Source of the DNA: Nectonema munidae
Taxonomy: Eukaryota > Nematomorpha > Nectonematoida > Nectonematidae
Direction of reading: 5' to 3'
Assembly (NCBI GenBank): GCA_030549495.1
Contig: JAUIRK010000903.1
Coordinates: forward strand, 744,001-808,000
Length of the DNA stretch: 64,000 nt
The position numbers and the translations under genes are program-made. Positions 43,201-48,164 of this stretch are shown piece after piece (position 1 is the stretch's first letter; each line of letters opens with the position of its first letter). The notes beneath the pieces were generated by a model, which was given only the letters and a program-made list of their open reading frames with translations, did not search any database and had not been told where the DNA came from.

Positions 43201-46200
43201 ATATTAAGTGGTTTTCAATATTTCTTCTTCATGATATATATAATATATATAATATCCATTGAGAGCCTATCTTTTGCTATATACTCTAAAATAATTTATT
43301 TTTGCAAAAGCTTTTTATTTTTTTGATAACTGGGCTTCTTATTTTAATAAATTACTTCCAAAAATTTGATCAAAATTTTAGCTAAAAAAATTGACCAGCA
43401 TAATGTGAAGATTTAACAAAATTTTTTATTGAATATGATATCATTGGAAAACTATACTCTTTGTGCTGAACATAGGCTAGGTTTTACAAAAAAAATATAG
43501 TAGAATATAGTTTTTTTTTCATTTTAAAATGTCATAGTTAAAGAAAACTGTCGAAAATAAATATACCTTTTTTACTTTTTAGGGGTCAGTATAATGTTTT
43601 TATAATAAATTTTAAATTATTTTTTTTGAAGTGAAAAATGTCGATCGAATCTAAAAGTTGTGTTTATTGATCGTAGCCTATTTTTATTCAGTTTAGATAC
43701 CACTTTTATGTTTTTTTTCGAAGAGCTACAATAGTTTAAATGGTTTTAATTCGTTATATTTATACCGGCAGTGTGCGAAGAATAAATCACATTCCTCTGC
43801 TATCATGCTTGTTATTGATTCTAGCCCATAACTATGCGAAGAAAGATTAACACATGTTGCATTACGCGTTTGTGAACGCAGTGATTCTTATCTCGCATAC
43901 GCTTCGCAACATCTTTGAACACGTTTGTGTGGTTTATTTTATCGGGCTAGTGTACGCTTAGTTTATTTGTAGGTTCCTAGCTTAAATTTTAGTCAAATAT
44001 TAAAACGCTTATAACTTTAACAATTTCTCAACCAAATGTATCATGCGATATACAAGTTAGCATTTTTATGGGATTCCAGAATACATTGCTTATAATATAA
44101 GTAGTTTAGAAATACCATTTTACTCTTTTTTAACGAAGAGTATTTGTTATATTTATACCGACAATGTGCGATAAAGAAATCACACACCAATGTTATCTCA
44201 CATCATAATAAATATTTAAAAGTTGCCCCACAGGCCATTTTCAAATAACATATAATAGTTCGACATATATATGTGAACATGTGTGTATCATAAAGCAGCA
44301 TGTTTATTTATTTTTTGAAAGGCGGAAGAGTGTTTTATTTTAACGCGAGTAGATATCGCAATTCAATGCGTGTATTTTACCACACCTTTTCGTGAGTTAT
44401 AGTTATCAATTTAATAAACCTGTGTAATGCAAGTTTTCAACATGTTTAGATACGTTTTTATATTAATTATAACTTTTGAATTATTCGACCGTGCAACATA
44501 TCAAATTGATGCATATTCCATCGGCTTATATTTTGTAATTTTGAACTTTAACGCTTGTTACATTTTGAGAAATTTTCACCTTTTATCTGTAACAATTTCC
44601 AACAGAATTATAAAATCACTCTACTACCAGAACCTAAATTTATTTGTAGATTTTTATAAAATAATTTTAGTTTTAGGTTTTTTTAATAAATTAAACTTCG
44701 TCTTTATATTGCTAATAACTTTTGAATTATTCGCCAAAATTTTAAGTGCAAAACAAATACTTCCAAGTTTGAAAAATTTAAGTCCGTTTATAATGTATAC
44801 GGTTAAAAATAGTTATTAACTCCAAAAAAAGTACATTTATCCTGAAATTCCTCGCTCTAGTAATGACTTAACTTTTCTTTTCGATGTTAAGCGTGTAGAG
44901 ATGGGAGTATTGGTTACTTTTTGCCAATAAGCGAAAAACTCTACCGAAGATTACTGATGCTTCAAAATCACTTGGATAACCATATGGTGTTTACGTGTGG
45001 ACTGAATCCCAAACTTGCGAGGTATCTTATTTTATCTTTTTGAAGTTGTCTTGCTTTCTCATTTGCTCCTTTGCTTAGATCCCTGAAGTTAAATTGCAAA
45101 GCGTTGGTCAATCCCAGCAAAAATGTCTTAGATGGGGAATTGATTTTTCGTTTTCTGCACTTCAGCACGATACAACAATACTTTGCAGCGAAAAGCATAG
45201 GCTACTCCCTTGATCAGGTACACACACACATAGAGAAACATAGAGATTCAGGCATACTCACATACATACTAGTGATGGTATTAGGGTAAAAATTAACCGA
45301 TCATTAACCGACGAATAAGACTGACTTATTCACCTTAACCGAATCGTTATTCACCGGCTAATCCAACGTACAAACTTTTAACAAATAATAAATTTACTTA
45401 TATAAATACTTTTAAACTATTTTAGGGTATTTTAATACAATGTTTTGTGTAATTATATCATGTTTTTTTAAAGGGCATTGCAAAACCTTTTTTTTATGTT
45501 CTCGTACTTGTAATATTTTCTGATAAATTTGCTTTGGATTTTTATCTGTTTTCTTGACGAACAATTTTTGTACCATTTTTATTCTTTGGACTAAAAATTT
45601 CACAAAATTAACCAATTAAAATCTGTTTAAAAATATTAAGCAATGAATTATCCGTTTAATTAAAACACCCTCAATTTCCATTATTAATACATGCATACAG
45701 ACAGGCACAGGGGATAAATATTAGACTGAGTGCAAATAATGTGTACTGTCTTAGAATGTGGTGCTAAGCAAGCATTAGTATGTACTAGGAAGTATGAAGA
45801 TTAAAATTACGATATTGTCTATCTACTTAGAGTACACTAGTAGCTCTCAAATGTTTATTGAATACTTTCATATAATTAGATTGTTTTTCAAGTTCTCTCA
45901 TGAGTTGAGTTAGAACACCCATTCTAATTGGTCAATGTGTAAACTGACATTTTCGTCGCTCTCAACGACTCCAGCACAGCTTTTCAAAGGCCTAATTTAC
46001 GAGTAGAGGTTTTCGAACGTAAGCAGCAACAAAGCAGAACGTAAGTCCGCTGCTTACACAGATTCAGATAATAAGATCACTGGGTGAATGTCTCCTCATT
46101 GTATATATCGTATTTTACTTTGATTTTATGCTTTATGATTAAAAATTAGTAAAACGTTATCTTTACATCAAATATGAACCAGTTCTTCTTTAAAAACTCT

Positions 46201-46326
46201 GCAATCGAAAGCCCATGAAATTTTTGGTTAGCCATCATCAACGTTATCTTTTTTATTTTTTTATTTTATATTTTCAAGATATACGATGACTTAATGGAGA
46301 TAGAAAGAACAACTGCTCATTTTTAG
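4066..46326 (+). CDS. CPSF1: CPSF1 (CPSF160), 3' part of gene, 17 exons, N-terminus missing
   Basis: This is the largest subunit of the cleavage and polyadenylation specificity factor, the nuclear complex that recognises AAUAAA and directs mRNA 3'-end cleavage and poly(A) addition. CPSF1 is a scaffold of WD-type beta-propellers with a CPSF_A C-terminal region, related to DDB1. I joined exons 4066-4232, 5402-5533, 8299-8410, 9927-10137, 16580-16719, 18234-18371, 20413-20565, 20615-20734, 21166-21407, 30386-30527, 36237-36389, 38748-38924, 38987-39053, 41089-41295, 44892-45021, 45079-45217 and 46279-46326. They total 2478 nt, or 825 residues plus stop, and every junction keeps phase. Family landmarks appear in order: MFTTD, DEDELLYG, IYSMPD, PHWILFDS, NVNCKKGFLYFN, EVVPEPGQPLTK, EKLYRRLLMLQN, NVLDGEL and TTAHF-stop. 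Exons for the N-terminal ~40-45% were not found in the first 4 kb. The 5533/8299 junction is the least certain. No in-frame stop was seen in the joined frame, so the gene looks functional. Confidence 0.93.
4940..5240 (+). pseudogene. LINE reverse-transcriptase fragment
   Basis: One frame contains LVQAVMKLYKDVKARIQ and then DLGVHQ followed by a degraded LSPLL-like motif. After a frame change, YELLSADDLVLLAETIEKIE carries the YADD catalytic box, with Tyr replaced by Ser. The order GVHQ, LSPLL, YADD is that of RT domains in RTE-like LINEs. It lies in a CPSF1 intron in the sense direction and is clearly dead. Confidence 0.75.
5402..5533 (+). CDS. CPSF1: CPSF1 exon b (acidic linker), 3' border uncertain
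   Basis: The acceptor TTTCAG ends at 5401. The first base completes a codon left by exon a, and the frame then reads VDIDEDELLYGNTD, matching the acidic DDEEEMLYGD segment of vertebrate CPSF1. The 3' border is a choice: GC|GTATTT after 5533 keeps frame with the next exon at 8299, but GGAA|GTGTTC or TTTT|GTAATC upstream are alternatives with other acceptors. Confidence 0.7.
5620..6520. other. Intron sequence
   Basis: AT-rich with no recognised feature. Confidence 0.4.
6527..6871 (-). CDS. Possible two-exon gene nested antisense in a CPSF1 intron (90 aa)
   Basis: On the minus strand an ATG at 6871 opens a frame that runs to 6690, where a consensus donor AG|GTAAGT lies. A pyrimidine-rich stretch ending CCTTTTCCTAG follows 62 nt later. 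Joining 6871-6690 to 6617-6527 keeps the frame and gives a basic, hydrophilic 90-residue protein (starts MEDFVDLKENN, ends GRSLHTL-stop). The intron length resembles the short CPSF1 introns in this window (49-62 nt). I do not recognise the product. No clear poly(A) signal was seen just downstream. It could be a chance pairing in AT-rich DNA or the start of a longer gene with other exons. Confidence 0.35.
6872..8298. other. Intron sequence
   Basis: No conserved coding segment was seen; the 78-codon minus-strand frame at 7678-7914 has no recognisable motif. Confidence 0.4.
8299..8410 (+). CDS. CPSF1: CPSF1 exon c, 5' border uncertain
   Basis: The exon ends at GAA|GTATGA. Its last part reads STWLVLARINGYLE, matching the conserved HWCLLVRENGTME segment that precedes IYQLPDW in CPSF1. 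The next exon begins exactly with IYSMPD, so the 3' side is firm. The acceptor GGTAG at 8298 gives the right phase. CTAAG at about 8313 is an alternative. Confidence 0.75.
9039..9195. mobile_element. pogo/Tigger-like MITE, about 157 bp
   Basis: The left end CACCAGATCCTTTATAACG and the reverse of the right end, CAGTAGATTCATTATAACAC, form an imperfect terminal inverted repeat. Internally the element has GTTATA/TATAAC words in opposed orientation, as in Tigger-derived MITEs. It is an old copy, and a TA duplication is not clear at the left side. Confidence 0.5.
9927..10137 (+). CDS. CPSF1: CPSF1 exon d
   Basis: The acceptor GACAG ends at 9926, and the donor G|GTTTAC lies after 10137 (phase 1). 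The exon encodes 70 residues starting IYSMPDCLLSFQVPDF and ending LINEILITSLG, aligned with IYQLPDWRLVFLVKNF and VKEVLLVALG of CPSF1. The middle contains a charged insert (RQRANELMRD) that varies in the family. Confidence 0.9.
10138..13663. other. Large CPSF1 intron, first part
   Basis: AT-rich intron. A less AT-rich patch at about 11330-11510 has an open frame on both strands but no recognised motif; its minus strand contains TATATAAAG. A hAT-like terminus (TTAGGGTTGGATCAAATAC) starts near 12889 without a detected partner. Confidence 0.4.
13664..15081. repeat. Segment bounded by identical 21-bp direct repeats
   Basis: The same 21 bases (core TTCACATTCAGTAGTATAG) occur at 13664-13684 and 15061-15081. 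The 1.4 kb between them has no recognised coding sequence. The repeats could be the target duplication of an old insertion or the remnant of a repeat family. Confidence 0.4.
15082..16579. other. Intron sequence
   Basis: AT-rich with no recognised feature up to the CPSF1 acceptor at 16579. Confidence 0.4.
16580..16719 (+). CDS. CPSF1: CPSF1 exon e
   Basis: The acceptor GTTAAG ends at 16579; GA completes a glycine codon left by exon d, giving SLGGSKSQIFLFALINDHL. The donor AAG|GTATGG follows 16719. The segment NDHLVIYKAYP aligns with the conserved DQELLIYEAFP, and RLQIRFTK with NLKVRFKK. A nearer AG at 16593-16594 would break the frame. The exon is too short and too heavily spliced to stand out as an open frame. 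Confidence 0.88.
16911..17029 (+). other. Possible alternative (poison) exon of CPSF1
   Basis: A 119-nt segment is bounded by TTTTGCTTCAG and CAG|GTTAGT, both good splice sites, 191 nt after exon e. Its length is not a multiple of three, and read in the CPSF1 frame it gives a stop at the third codon. In another frame it is open (contains DKLHDFDLFSKKYFD), which I do not recognise. Inclusion would truncate CPSF1. Confidence 0.25.
17282..17410. mobile_element. piggyBac-type MITE, 129 bp, TTAA-flanked
   Basis: TTAA flanks both sides (17278-17281 and 17411-17414). The left end CCCACTAAGTACCAT and the reverse of the right end, GCCATTAAGTCCCAATG, are inverted repeats. Internal words TCAGACGATAT and CGCAGACG are shared, in reverse orientation, with the MITE at 29642-29748, so both belong to one family. 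Confidence 0.75.
17839..17855 (+). repeat. Poly-G run of 17
   Basis: A G homopolymer in an otherwise AT-rich intron; true length in the genome is uncertain because such tracts are prone to sequencing error. Confidence 0.7.
18234..18371 (+). CDS. CPSF1: CPSF1 exon f
   Basis: The exon runs from TTTTTAAG|ATTCCG to GGG|GTGAGA, phase 0 at both ends, 46 codons. It reads IPHSIMMQERKAAKSLPKKD, aligned with VPHNINFREKKPKPSKKK, then NNRFIPFSNIGDCNG, aligned with the RFRYFEDIYGYSG region. The lysine-rich linker between them is shorter than in vertebrates. Confidence 0.9.
18372..20300. other. Intron sequence with low-complexity tract
   Basis: No coding match was recognised. At 19820-19940 there is a dense block of poly-A, poly-C (26 C at 19866-19891) and poly-A, which may be a low-quality patch or a real low-complexity expansion. 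Confidence 0.45.
20413..20565 (+). CDS. CPSF1: CPSF1 exon g
   Basis: The acceptor TTTTACAG ends at 20412 and the donor AAG|GTAAGC follows 20565, 51 codons in phase 0. The exon encodes VFISGLYPHWILFDS and then GPVLCLSPFDNVNCKKGF and LYFNQK, one of the most conserved blocks of CPSF1 (VFICGPSPHW ... FHNVNCPRGFLYFNRQ). Open frame upstream of 20413 is intron. Confidence 0.96.
20615..20734 (+). CDS. CPSF1: CPSF1 exon h
   Basis: The exon is separated from exon g by a 49-nt intron. It starts GGGGAACTTCGG after TTTTTTAG and reads GELRISNLPSYLSYECAW, then VRFLDYHVKTK before AAA|GTAACT. This matches GELRISVLPAYLSYDAPW and AHYVAYHVESK. It runs 40 codons in phase 0. Confidence 0.95.
21166..21407 (+). CDS. 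CPSF1: CPSF1 exon i
   Basis: The acceptor TTGAAAAG ends at 21165 and the donor AA|GTACTT follows 21407 (phase 2). The exon begins TYVVVTSESVPLRKVPKL and continues DKEFEDVEKNTRFIPPS and FSVNLLSPFSWQFIPSA, matching VYAVATSTNTPC, EKEFETIERDERYIHP and FSIQLISPVSWEAIP. The base composition is visibly less AT-rich than the flanking introns. Confidence 0.95.
21690..21955 (+). repeat. Dispersed repeat, two tandem-like copies
   Basis: AACCTGTATACTACGATGGTT-type words occur at about 21695, 21825 and 21851. The block TTCATATTTTGCTAG followed by GATATACCTCATTCGGGG occurs at about 21756 and again at about 21889. A third copy in reverse orientation lies at 49310-49470. The family is unknown. Confidence 0.7.
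21957..22130. repeat. 3' flank of hAT element, copy 1 of a ~175-bp direct repeat
   Basis: This stretch matches 24771-24945 closely: both read TTATTACCTATATTTTT, then GCACGATATTAAATAATA and a run with AATAATCGATATAAAATCC. Copy 1 continues into the transposase 3' end; copy 2 does not. Confidence 0.85.
22087..23507 (-). pseudogene. hAT transposase pseudogene, antisense in CPSF1 intron
   Basis: The minus strand encodes, in order, a zinc-binding N-terminus (residues with FCKLCKCLVNHSKLF and then HRKTEKHS, a BED-like CxxC..HxxxxH), a middle with NLFHIFCLAHLLHNC and VTRW-region remnants, and the hAT C-terminal dimerisation block (TSIKVERSFSMLNNIL and NVAKYLIMNYN). The pieces lie in three frames (23507-22995, about 22995-22663, 22647-22087), so one or more frameshifts inactivate it. 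It is close to CGGBP1-like hAT transposases. A direct repeat of its 3' flank occurs at 24771. Confidence 0.88.
23508..24770. other. Flank of hAT pseudogene, no coding sequence recognised
   Basis: This may include the 5' part of the hAT element. Short repeated words (AAAAATTGACTTTATTG, three times between about 24608 and 24752) are the only structure seen. Confidence 0.4.
24771..24945. repeat. Copy 2 of the hAT-flank direct repeat
   Basis: It matches 21957-22130 in the same orientation with few differences. It is a solo terminal fragment of a second hAT copy, or one of two direct repeats bracketing 2.8 kb. Confidence 0.8.
24985..25570 (-). repeat. Repeat block shared in inverse with 43480-43980
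   Basis: Read on the minus strand, this region matches the + strand at 43480-43980: TGACATTTTAAAATG/CATTTTAAAATGTCA, GGGGTCAG around TTTTTAGGGGTCAG, TCGATCGAA, and the tract with ACACATGTTGCATTACGCG-like sequence. It lies just after the 3' end of the LINE at 25571-26510 in both loci. Confidence 0.75.
25571..26510 (-). pseudogene. Jockey-like LINE ORF2, C-terminal end, antisense
   Basis: The minus-strand open frame from 26428 encodes TNTQHLHTETSILPL, then LRNTLAQLRTNINKSPLVQ and a CCHC-like motif PLCPVCNQHPHNTHHLFNCP, followed by LWSKP. This is the conserved C-terminal end of ORF2 in Jockey-type non-LTR retrotransposons (after RT and RNase H-like regions). Upstream, 26430-26510 continues in another frame with LRxATG-like sequence. 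The 5' part is absent, as usual for 5'-truncated LINE copies. A stop is reached only after AT-rich read-through, so the real protein end is probably near LWSKP. Confidence 0.85.
26526..28590 (-). pseudogene. Endogenous viral element: mononegaviral L (polymerase) gene fragment, rhabdovirus-like
   Basis: Broken minus-strand frames, in order from 28562 to 26526, follow the order of an L protein of negative-strand RNA viruses. The 28562-28095 piece has SETWFS-type (here STETWFST) and FYRGCQVSQAIKR motifs and a late IRGILDPIT block, all diagnostic of L downstream of the polymerase active site. Next, 27870-27600 has PRV and SIISKFNSSFS-like segments. The 27429-27127 piece carries the ILGDPLLTE block, and 27010-26600 has a cysteine-containing segment (FNCSYCTEET). 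Stops and frameshifts separate the pieces, so it is dead. In viruses L makes genomic RNA and capped mRNA; here it is only a fossil. The catalytic GDN region is not seen. Distinguishing rhabdovirus from related families needs alignment. Confidence 0.82.
28890..29345 (-). pseudogene. MULE-like transposase, C-terminal remnant
   Basis: On the minus strand 29345-29220 reads MWKVYYRKIRTNNHCEGWHN, the RTNNxxEgWH signature that follows the MULE DDE domain. A frame change leads into 29210-28890, with NVWEVLEFFQKEE and FLTELKENYRQNRDVLSYL, the usual W..l..l..EE and NY....dYL segments after it. The catalytic domain itself is missing. It is antisense to CPSF1 and adjacent to the viral fragment. Confidence 0.7.
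29642..29748. mobile_element. piggyBac-type MITE, 107 bp, TTAA-flanked
   Basis: TTAA lies at 29638-29641 and 29749-29752. The ends CCCGTTAAC and GTTAACGGG are perfect 9-bp inverted repeats. A palindrome GTCGACTATAGTCGAC lies near the left end. Internal ATCGTCTG words match the MITE at 17282 in reverse. Confidence 0.85.
29753..30385. other. Intron end before CPSF1 exon j
   Basis: The minus-strand open frame 30098-29841 (85 codons, starts MSNVCKFITPL) has no recognised motif. Nothing else was seen. Confidence 0.4.
30386..30527 (+). CDS. CPSF1: CPSF1 exon j
   Basis: This exon lies across an 8978-bp intron from exon i. The acceptor TTTTGCAG ends at 30385 and the donor AAA|GTAAGT follows 30527. 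It reads EFEEYECVTALKIIKL, SEETESGFKCYIALGISY and WGEDITCKGK, aligned with EWEHVTCMKTVSL, SEETVSGLKGYVAAGT and QGEEVTCRGR at the start of the CPSF_A region. The first base completes the codon left by exon i. Confidence 0.95.
30660..31860. other. Intron sequence with degenerate short repeats
   Basis: Between about 31130 and 31450 variants of TTGGTATTAGACGAATCGTACC and ATTGGACCAATT recur in both orientations, as in an old MITE or a cluster of inverted repeats. A run of C lies near 30680. No coding match was recognised. Confidence 0.4.
31864..33378 (-). pseudogene. piggyBac transposase pseudogene, antisense in CPSF1 intron
   Basis: From 33378 downward the minus strand gives a serine-rich, acidic N-terminus, then SPIRKVHDHC, then GHYGIKLYHLND (KPxKyGiK-like). 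After that come DISAGCGVYTDRFFTSHAL (the VYxDrFFTS core of the DDE_Tnp_1_7 domain), KPESLLCYSENKGGVD and RWPFTAFCNYLDECFEF, and finally a cysteine-rich tail CDKCKQIVCKLHSKVVCFNC. This is the complete domain order of a piggyBac transposase, with frame changes near 32484-32628, 32055-32155 and elsewhere. TTAA-flanked ends of this copy were not found. Confidence 0.9.
33486..34490. repeat. Tandem repeat, ~126-bp unit, interrupted by a MITE
   Basis: TGATGTTGCAGTG begins units at 33486, 33612 and 34436. Units share AGAATAAATTGTGG, AAACGTTC and TAAATCTATAT. The 824-bp spacing of the last pair equals a shortened unit plus the MITE at 33645-34371. Confidence 0.8.
33645..34371. mobile_element. piggyBac-type MITE, ~727 bp
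   Basis: TTAA at 33641-33644 is followed by CCCTCATCAGGCAAACATGG. The right end reversed reads CCCTCATGAGACAAACAT. The terminal words continue as inverted repeats containing AAACATGGGTC; another copy lies inside near 33843. The right-hand TTAA has decayed. No transposase motif is present, so it depended on another element. Confidence 0.8.
34500..36236. other. Intron sequence
   Basis: AT-rich with no recognised coding or repeat feature. Confidence 0.4.
36237..36389 (+). CDS. CPSF1: CPSF1 exon k
   Basis: The acceptor TTGTTTAG ends at 36236 and the donor AGG|GTACCG follows 36389, 51 codons. It encodes LVIMDVVEVVPEPGQPLTK, almost identical to the family signature ILIMDVIEVVPEPGQPLTK, followed by QQKGPVNAIGSCSGVIISVI. 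This is the strongest single match in the window. Confidence 0.97.
36548..37068. mobile_element. pogo/Tigger-like MITE, ~520 bp
   Basis: The left end after TA reads CAGTCGACTACCACTAATTC. The right end reversed reads TTGACTATCTCTAATCCAGAA-like sequence, giving an imperfect ~24-bp inverted repeat. Subterminal words TTCTGGATTAG and TCCGGATTAACGAA recur, as in pogo-family termini. No transposase remnant is inside. Confidence 0.65.
37489..37917. mobile_element. hAT-like MITE with GGGGCGGATC end
   Basis: The left end is CAGGGGCGGATCTAG followed by GGGGGCGG; the right end reversed begins CCACTGGAGGATTTAAAGG and continues GGGGGCGG. The flanks share GAAAT but not a full 8-bp duplication. The terminus resembles those at 1982-2241 and 52298-53763. 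Confidence 0.55.
38748..38924 (+). CDS. CPSF1: CPSF1 exon l
   Basis: The acceptor CATTGCAG ends at 38747 and the donor AAA|GTAAAA follows 38924. It reads IYAWTFKNNELIAQAFID, then VRNLILVGDLYKSVTLIRYD, matching IFLWSLRASELTGMAFID and VKNFILAADVMKSISLLRY. It runs 59 codons in phase 0. Confidence 0.95.
38987..39053 (+). CDS. CPSF1: CPSF1 exon m
   Basis: This short exon follows a 62-nt intron. The acceptor TTTATAG ends at 38986 and the donor G|GTACAC follows 39053 (phase 1). It encodes DLSRLSIYAVDYLIDNEKLC, matching the YSVDFMVDNAQLGFLVSD block of CPSF1. The aspartate-rich stretch just after 39117 is not the continuation; the next exon at 41089 is. Confidence 0.92.
39118..41088. other. Intron sequence
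   Basis: No recognised feature; the open frames at 39959-40180 and 40238-40573 have no motif I know. Confidence 0.4.
41089..41295 (+). CDS. CPSF1: CPSF1 exon n
   Basis: The acceptor TCCTACAG ends at 41088, and two bases complete an alanine codon to give ASDSLKNVSIFSFLPQ. The exon continues ESYGGSRLVRRGDIN, matching KESFGGMRLLRRADF, and ends QITYF plus one base at A|GTAAAG, matching HITWF. A charged linker (CKKKDPTSDKKP) is family-variable. Confidence 0.93.
42256..42430. mobile_element. Two hAT-type termini
   Basis: GATCAGTGATTCCCAACCGG (about 42260) and GATCAGTATTTCTCAACGCG (about 42392) both resemble the CAGTGxTTCxCAACC termini of hAT elements. A related reversed end lies at about 62450. 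Confidence 0.45.
42690..43200 (+). repeat. Two tandem 3' tails of the Jockey-like LINE
   Basis: Two units of about 270 bp (42715-42945 and 42975-43200) each start near TCTGGCAAGAC and share CAGACCTTATTATATAT, TTTACATACATTTGAAAGC and GTTTTATTTCAT. They match, in reverse, the 3' part of the LINE at 25571-25900. The orientation here is sense to CPSF1. Confidence 0.75.
43480..43980 (+). repeat. Partner of inverted block 24985-25570
   Basis: This block follows the LINE tail and matches the flank of the 25-kb LINE copy in reverse orientation. A shorter related segment (TTTATACCG followed by CAATGTGCG) recurs at about 44150. Confidence 0.7.
44395..44665 (+). repeat. Dispersed repeat, copy 1
   Basis: Words CAACATATCAAATTGATGC, TTGAACTTTAACGCTTG-like sequence and AATCACTCTACTACCAGAACC recur, in the same order, at 48165-48590. 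The 130-codon open frame at 44427-44819 is an AT-rich by-product of this repeat. Confidence 0.65.
44892..45021 (+). CDS. CPSF1: CPSF1 exon o
   Basis: The acceptor GATGTTAAG ends at 44891. The frame reads CRDGSIGYFLPISEKLYRRL and LMLQNHLDNHMVFTCGLNP, matching LDGGIGLLLPMQEKTYRRL and LMLQNALTTMLPHHAGLNP. The donor AG|GTATCT follows 45021 in phase 2. Confidence 0.94.
45079..45217 (+). CDS. CPSF1: CPSF1 exon p
   Basis: This exon follows a 57-nt intron. The acceptor TTGCTTAG ends at 45078 and the donor CAG|GTACAC follows 45217. It includes NPSKNVLDGELIFRFLHFS and AKSIGYSLDQ, matching the RNVLDGELLNRYLYLS block near the CPSF1 C-terminus. Confidence 0.95.
45240..45680. other. Possible old MITE in last CPSF1 intron
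   Basis: TTAACCGA-type words recur between about 45294 and 45350, and an A/T-rich region follows. Ends could not be matched, so this stays uncertain. Confidence 0.25.
46279..46326 (+). CDS. CPSF1: CPSF1 last exon and stop
   Basis: The acceptor TTTTCAAG ends at 46278. Fifteen codons read IYDDLMEIERTTAHF and end at TAG, matching the invariant C-terminal tail ILDDLLETDRVTAHF. The exon is far too short to appear as an open frame and is supported by this match and by phase 0. Confidence 0.92.
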   Translation: MYDDLMEIERTTAHF

Positions 46327-46464
46327 TGATTACGCCATCCTCCTTTAGTTTCATTCACACCAAGAAAGAAGGCAATCAGACAGAAAGATCTTTATTATAC
46401 GTTCACATCATTAAATATAAATTTTTTTTTAAATTTTTTTCAATACTTTTTTATGTTAAATTCA

Positions 46465-46470
46465 AATAAA
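46465..46470 (+). promoter_or_regulatory. Candidate CPSF1 poly(A) signal AATAAA
   Basis: This is a canonical AATAAA hexamer about 140 nt after the CPSF1 stop codon. AT-rich DNA carries many chance hexamers, so only its position supports it. Confidence 0.45.
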
Positions 46471-47340
46471 AATGGCGCGTACAATCGAAAGCAAAGAAAC
46501 TTTTTGACTCTTATTGGAAATGTCTAATTAAGTTTTTTGTTGAAGAATGCCTTTCGACTTTGAGGGCCCATGATTTACAAAATTAAATCGAAAATTATAT
46601 TAATTATCTTCATCACTAGCAGGGTAAAATTTTCAGCAGATATCAGAACTTAATTTGACTTTAATCTTTCAAAATCAGAAAAGAGCGTTTAATTTAAAGA
46701 TGCGTGATTTTGATGTATTATGCGTCGTTTACCAAAATCAACTAAATTGCTAAAACACTTCAATTCTTCAGTTCGTAATTTTTGTGATCTATTAAATTTG
46801 ATTTCACTAATCAAATTGACTAATATTTTTACGGAATCAAAATTTTTGTACAAATTCAAGATATGATAAGCCTTAAAATTTTTAAAAATTTCCTCTTTTA
46901 ATTTCCTCGGCCATTACTAAAGCGAAAAATAATTGATTAAAAATTTATCGAACGAGTGATAAAACGAGATAAAAAAATTTTTCCCTTCATAAAAATTTGA
47001 CGTAAAAAATAAAAATTGATGTTCCGCCCCCAGCTATATTCATGAATAATGGATGTATTTTAATTTTTTTTTTCATAAAAAATTTTTAATGATATTCTGT
47101 TCCCAGTTATATTTTTTTTCAAATTTGGTTCTAAATAATTCGCAGGTTTGCAACCAAAAAAATTTCGTCAATTTAAATGGTGAATTTTATCCTTTATCAG
47201 ACAGTGATTTCAAATTTACCACGAAAACTGTTGTACCACATCAAATTTTTATAATCGTATATTTCGCCCTGTTATAACTATTTAAAATATATTAAAAAAA
47301 ATATAATTATTATTATTATTTTTACTAAATTAATAGATTT
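46471..47340. other. Sequence downstream of CPSF1
   Basis: AT-rich with no recognised feature. Confidence 0.4.
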
Positions 47341-47350
47341 TTTAGATAAA

Positions 47351-47800
47351 ATGGCTTCTAGAGCATGTTTAACATGTCCAAATAGCTATTGTTACTTCTG
47401 TGGAGAATTTGTTGTGAATAAACAACGGAGAAATATTACGGATTTTGTTAACAAAGCTGAGAGTGAAGCGCGGGGACCAAGATAAGAACCGGGCGCCTCA
47501 TATTCAATATGTGTGGAAGAATTGAGGCAGTGGACAAAAGGTGAAAAGAAGGCCATGCGCTTCGGTGTTACAATGATATGGTGGGAGCAGATAAACCACA
47601 GTGATGATTGCTATTTCACCACATGCAAAGTTCAAGGGGATAGCTCGAAGACAAGGAAAAATATTGCCTATCCGAATCTTCCATCAGCATTGCGACCTAT
47701 TCCTCATGGTCCAGATGTGCCAGTCCCATCATCTCCAAATAGTCTAGAGTCTAGACGATGTACAACTAAGTTCAGACACCGAAGGGGGGGGGGGGGGGGA
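47351..47800 (+). pseudogene. Remnant of a conserved invertebrate repeat-associated protein
   Basis: The frame starting at ATG 47351 reads MASRACLTCPNSYCYFCGEF then RRNITDFVNKA. After a deletion and frame change the sequence reads MRFGVTMIWWEQINHSDDCY and NLPSALRPIPHGPDVPVP. This order (CYxCG, ITxxV, MxxxMxWxExxxHxxDCYFC, YPxxxSAxRPxPH) is a recurrent protein family in arthropod genomes, linked to repeats, whose function I do not know. The middle with its DQDK/CxxC part is missing. It ends in a run of 16 G (47784-47799). Confidence 0.65.
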
Positions 47801-48164
47801 ATTAAGCAAAAAAGGTTGACGTTAATTTTGAATGACCCCTTAAGGGCAATTAACAGATTTTATATTATTCAGAAATTTTAAACAGGAAAATGAATATTTT
47901 TCTAGTTTTCATGTGATATAGAGAGTAATTTCATCAGAAATGATTGGTTGAAAAAAAGAAAAATTCAAAAAAACCTTTTAGTATTTTTGAATGCACACTC
48001 TGCCCTATTTTAACGTAGAAGTATTTTTAATTTCATTTTTTAAGTGTAGGTTATTAGTTAAAATCCGTGTAGGGAATGTTATGCATATTTTAAGGAAATA
48101 GATATACATGGTTGTTAAAAAAGCTCAACACAGGCAAATCGCAACTGAATGCATGTTCGTAAGT

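Noticed and set aside
44427..44819. 130-codon hydrophobic open frame
   Set aside because: AT-rich, no motif, and overlaps a dispersed repeat also present at 48165-48590.
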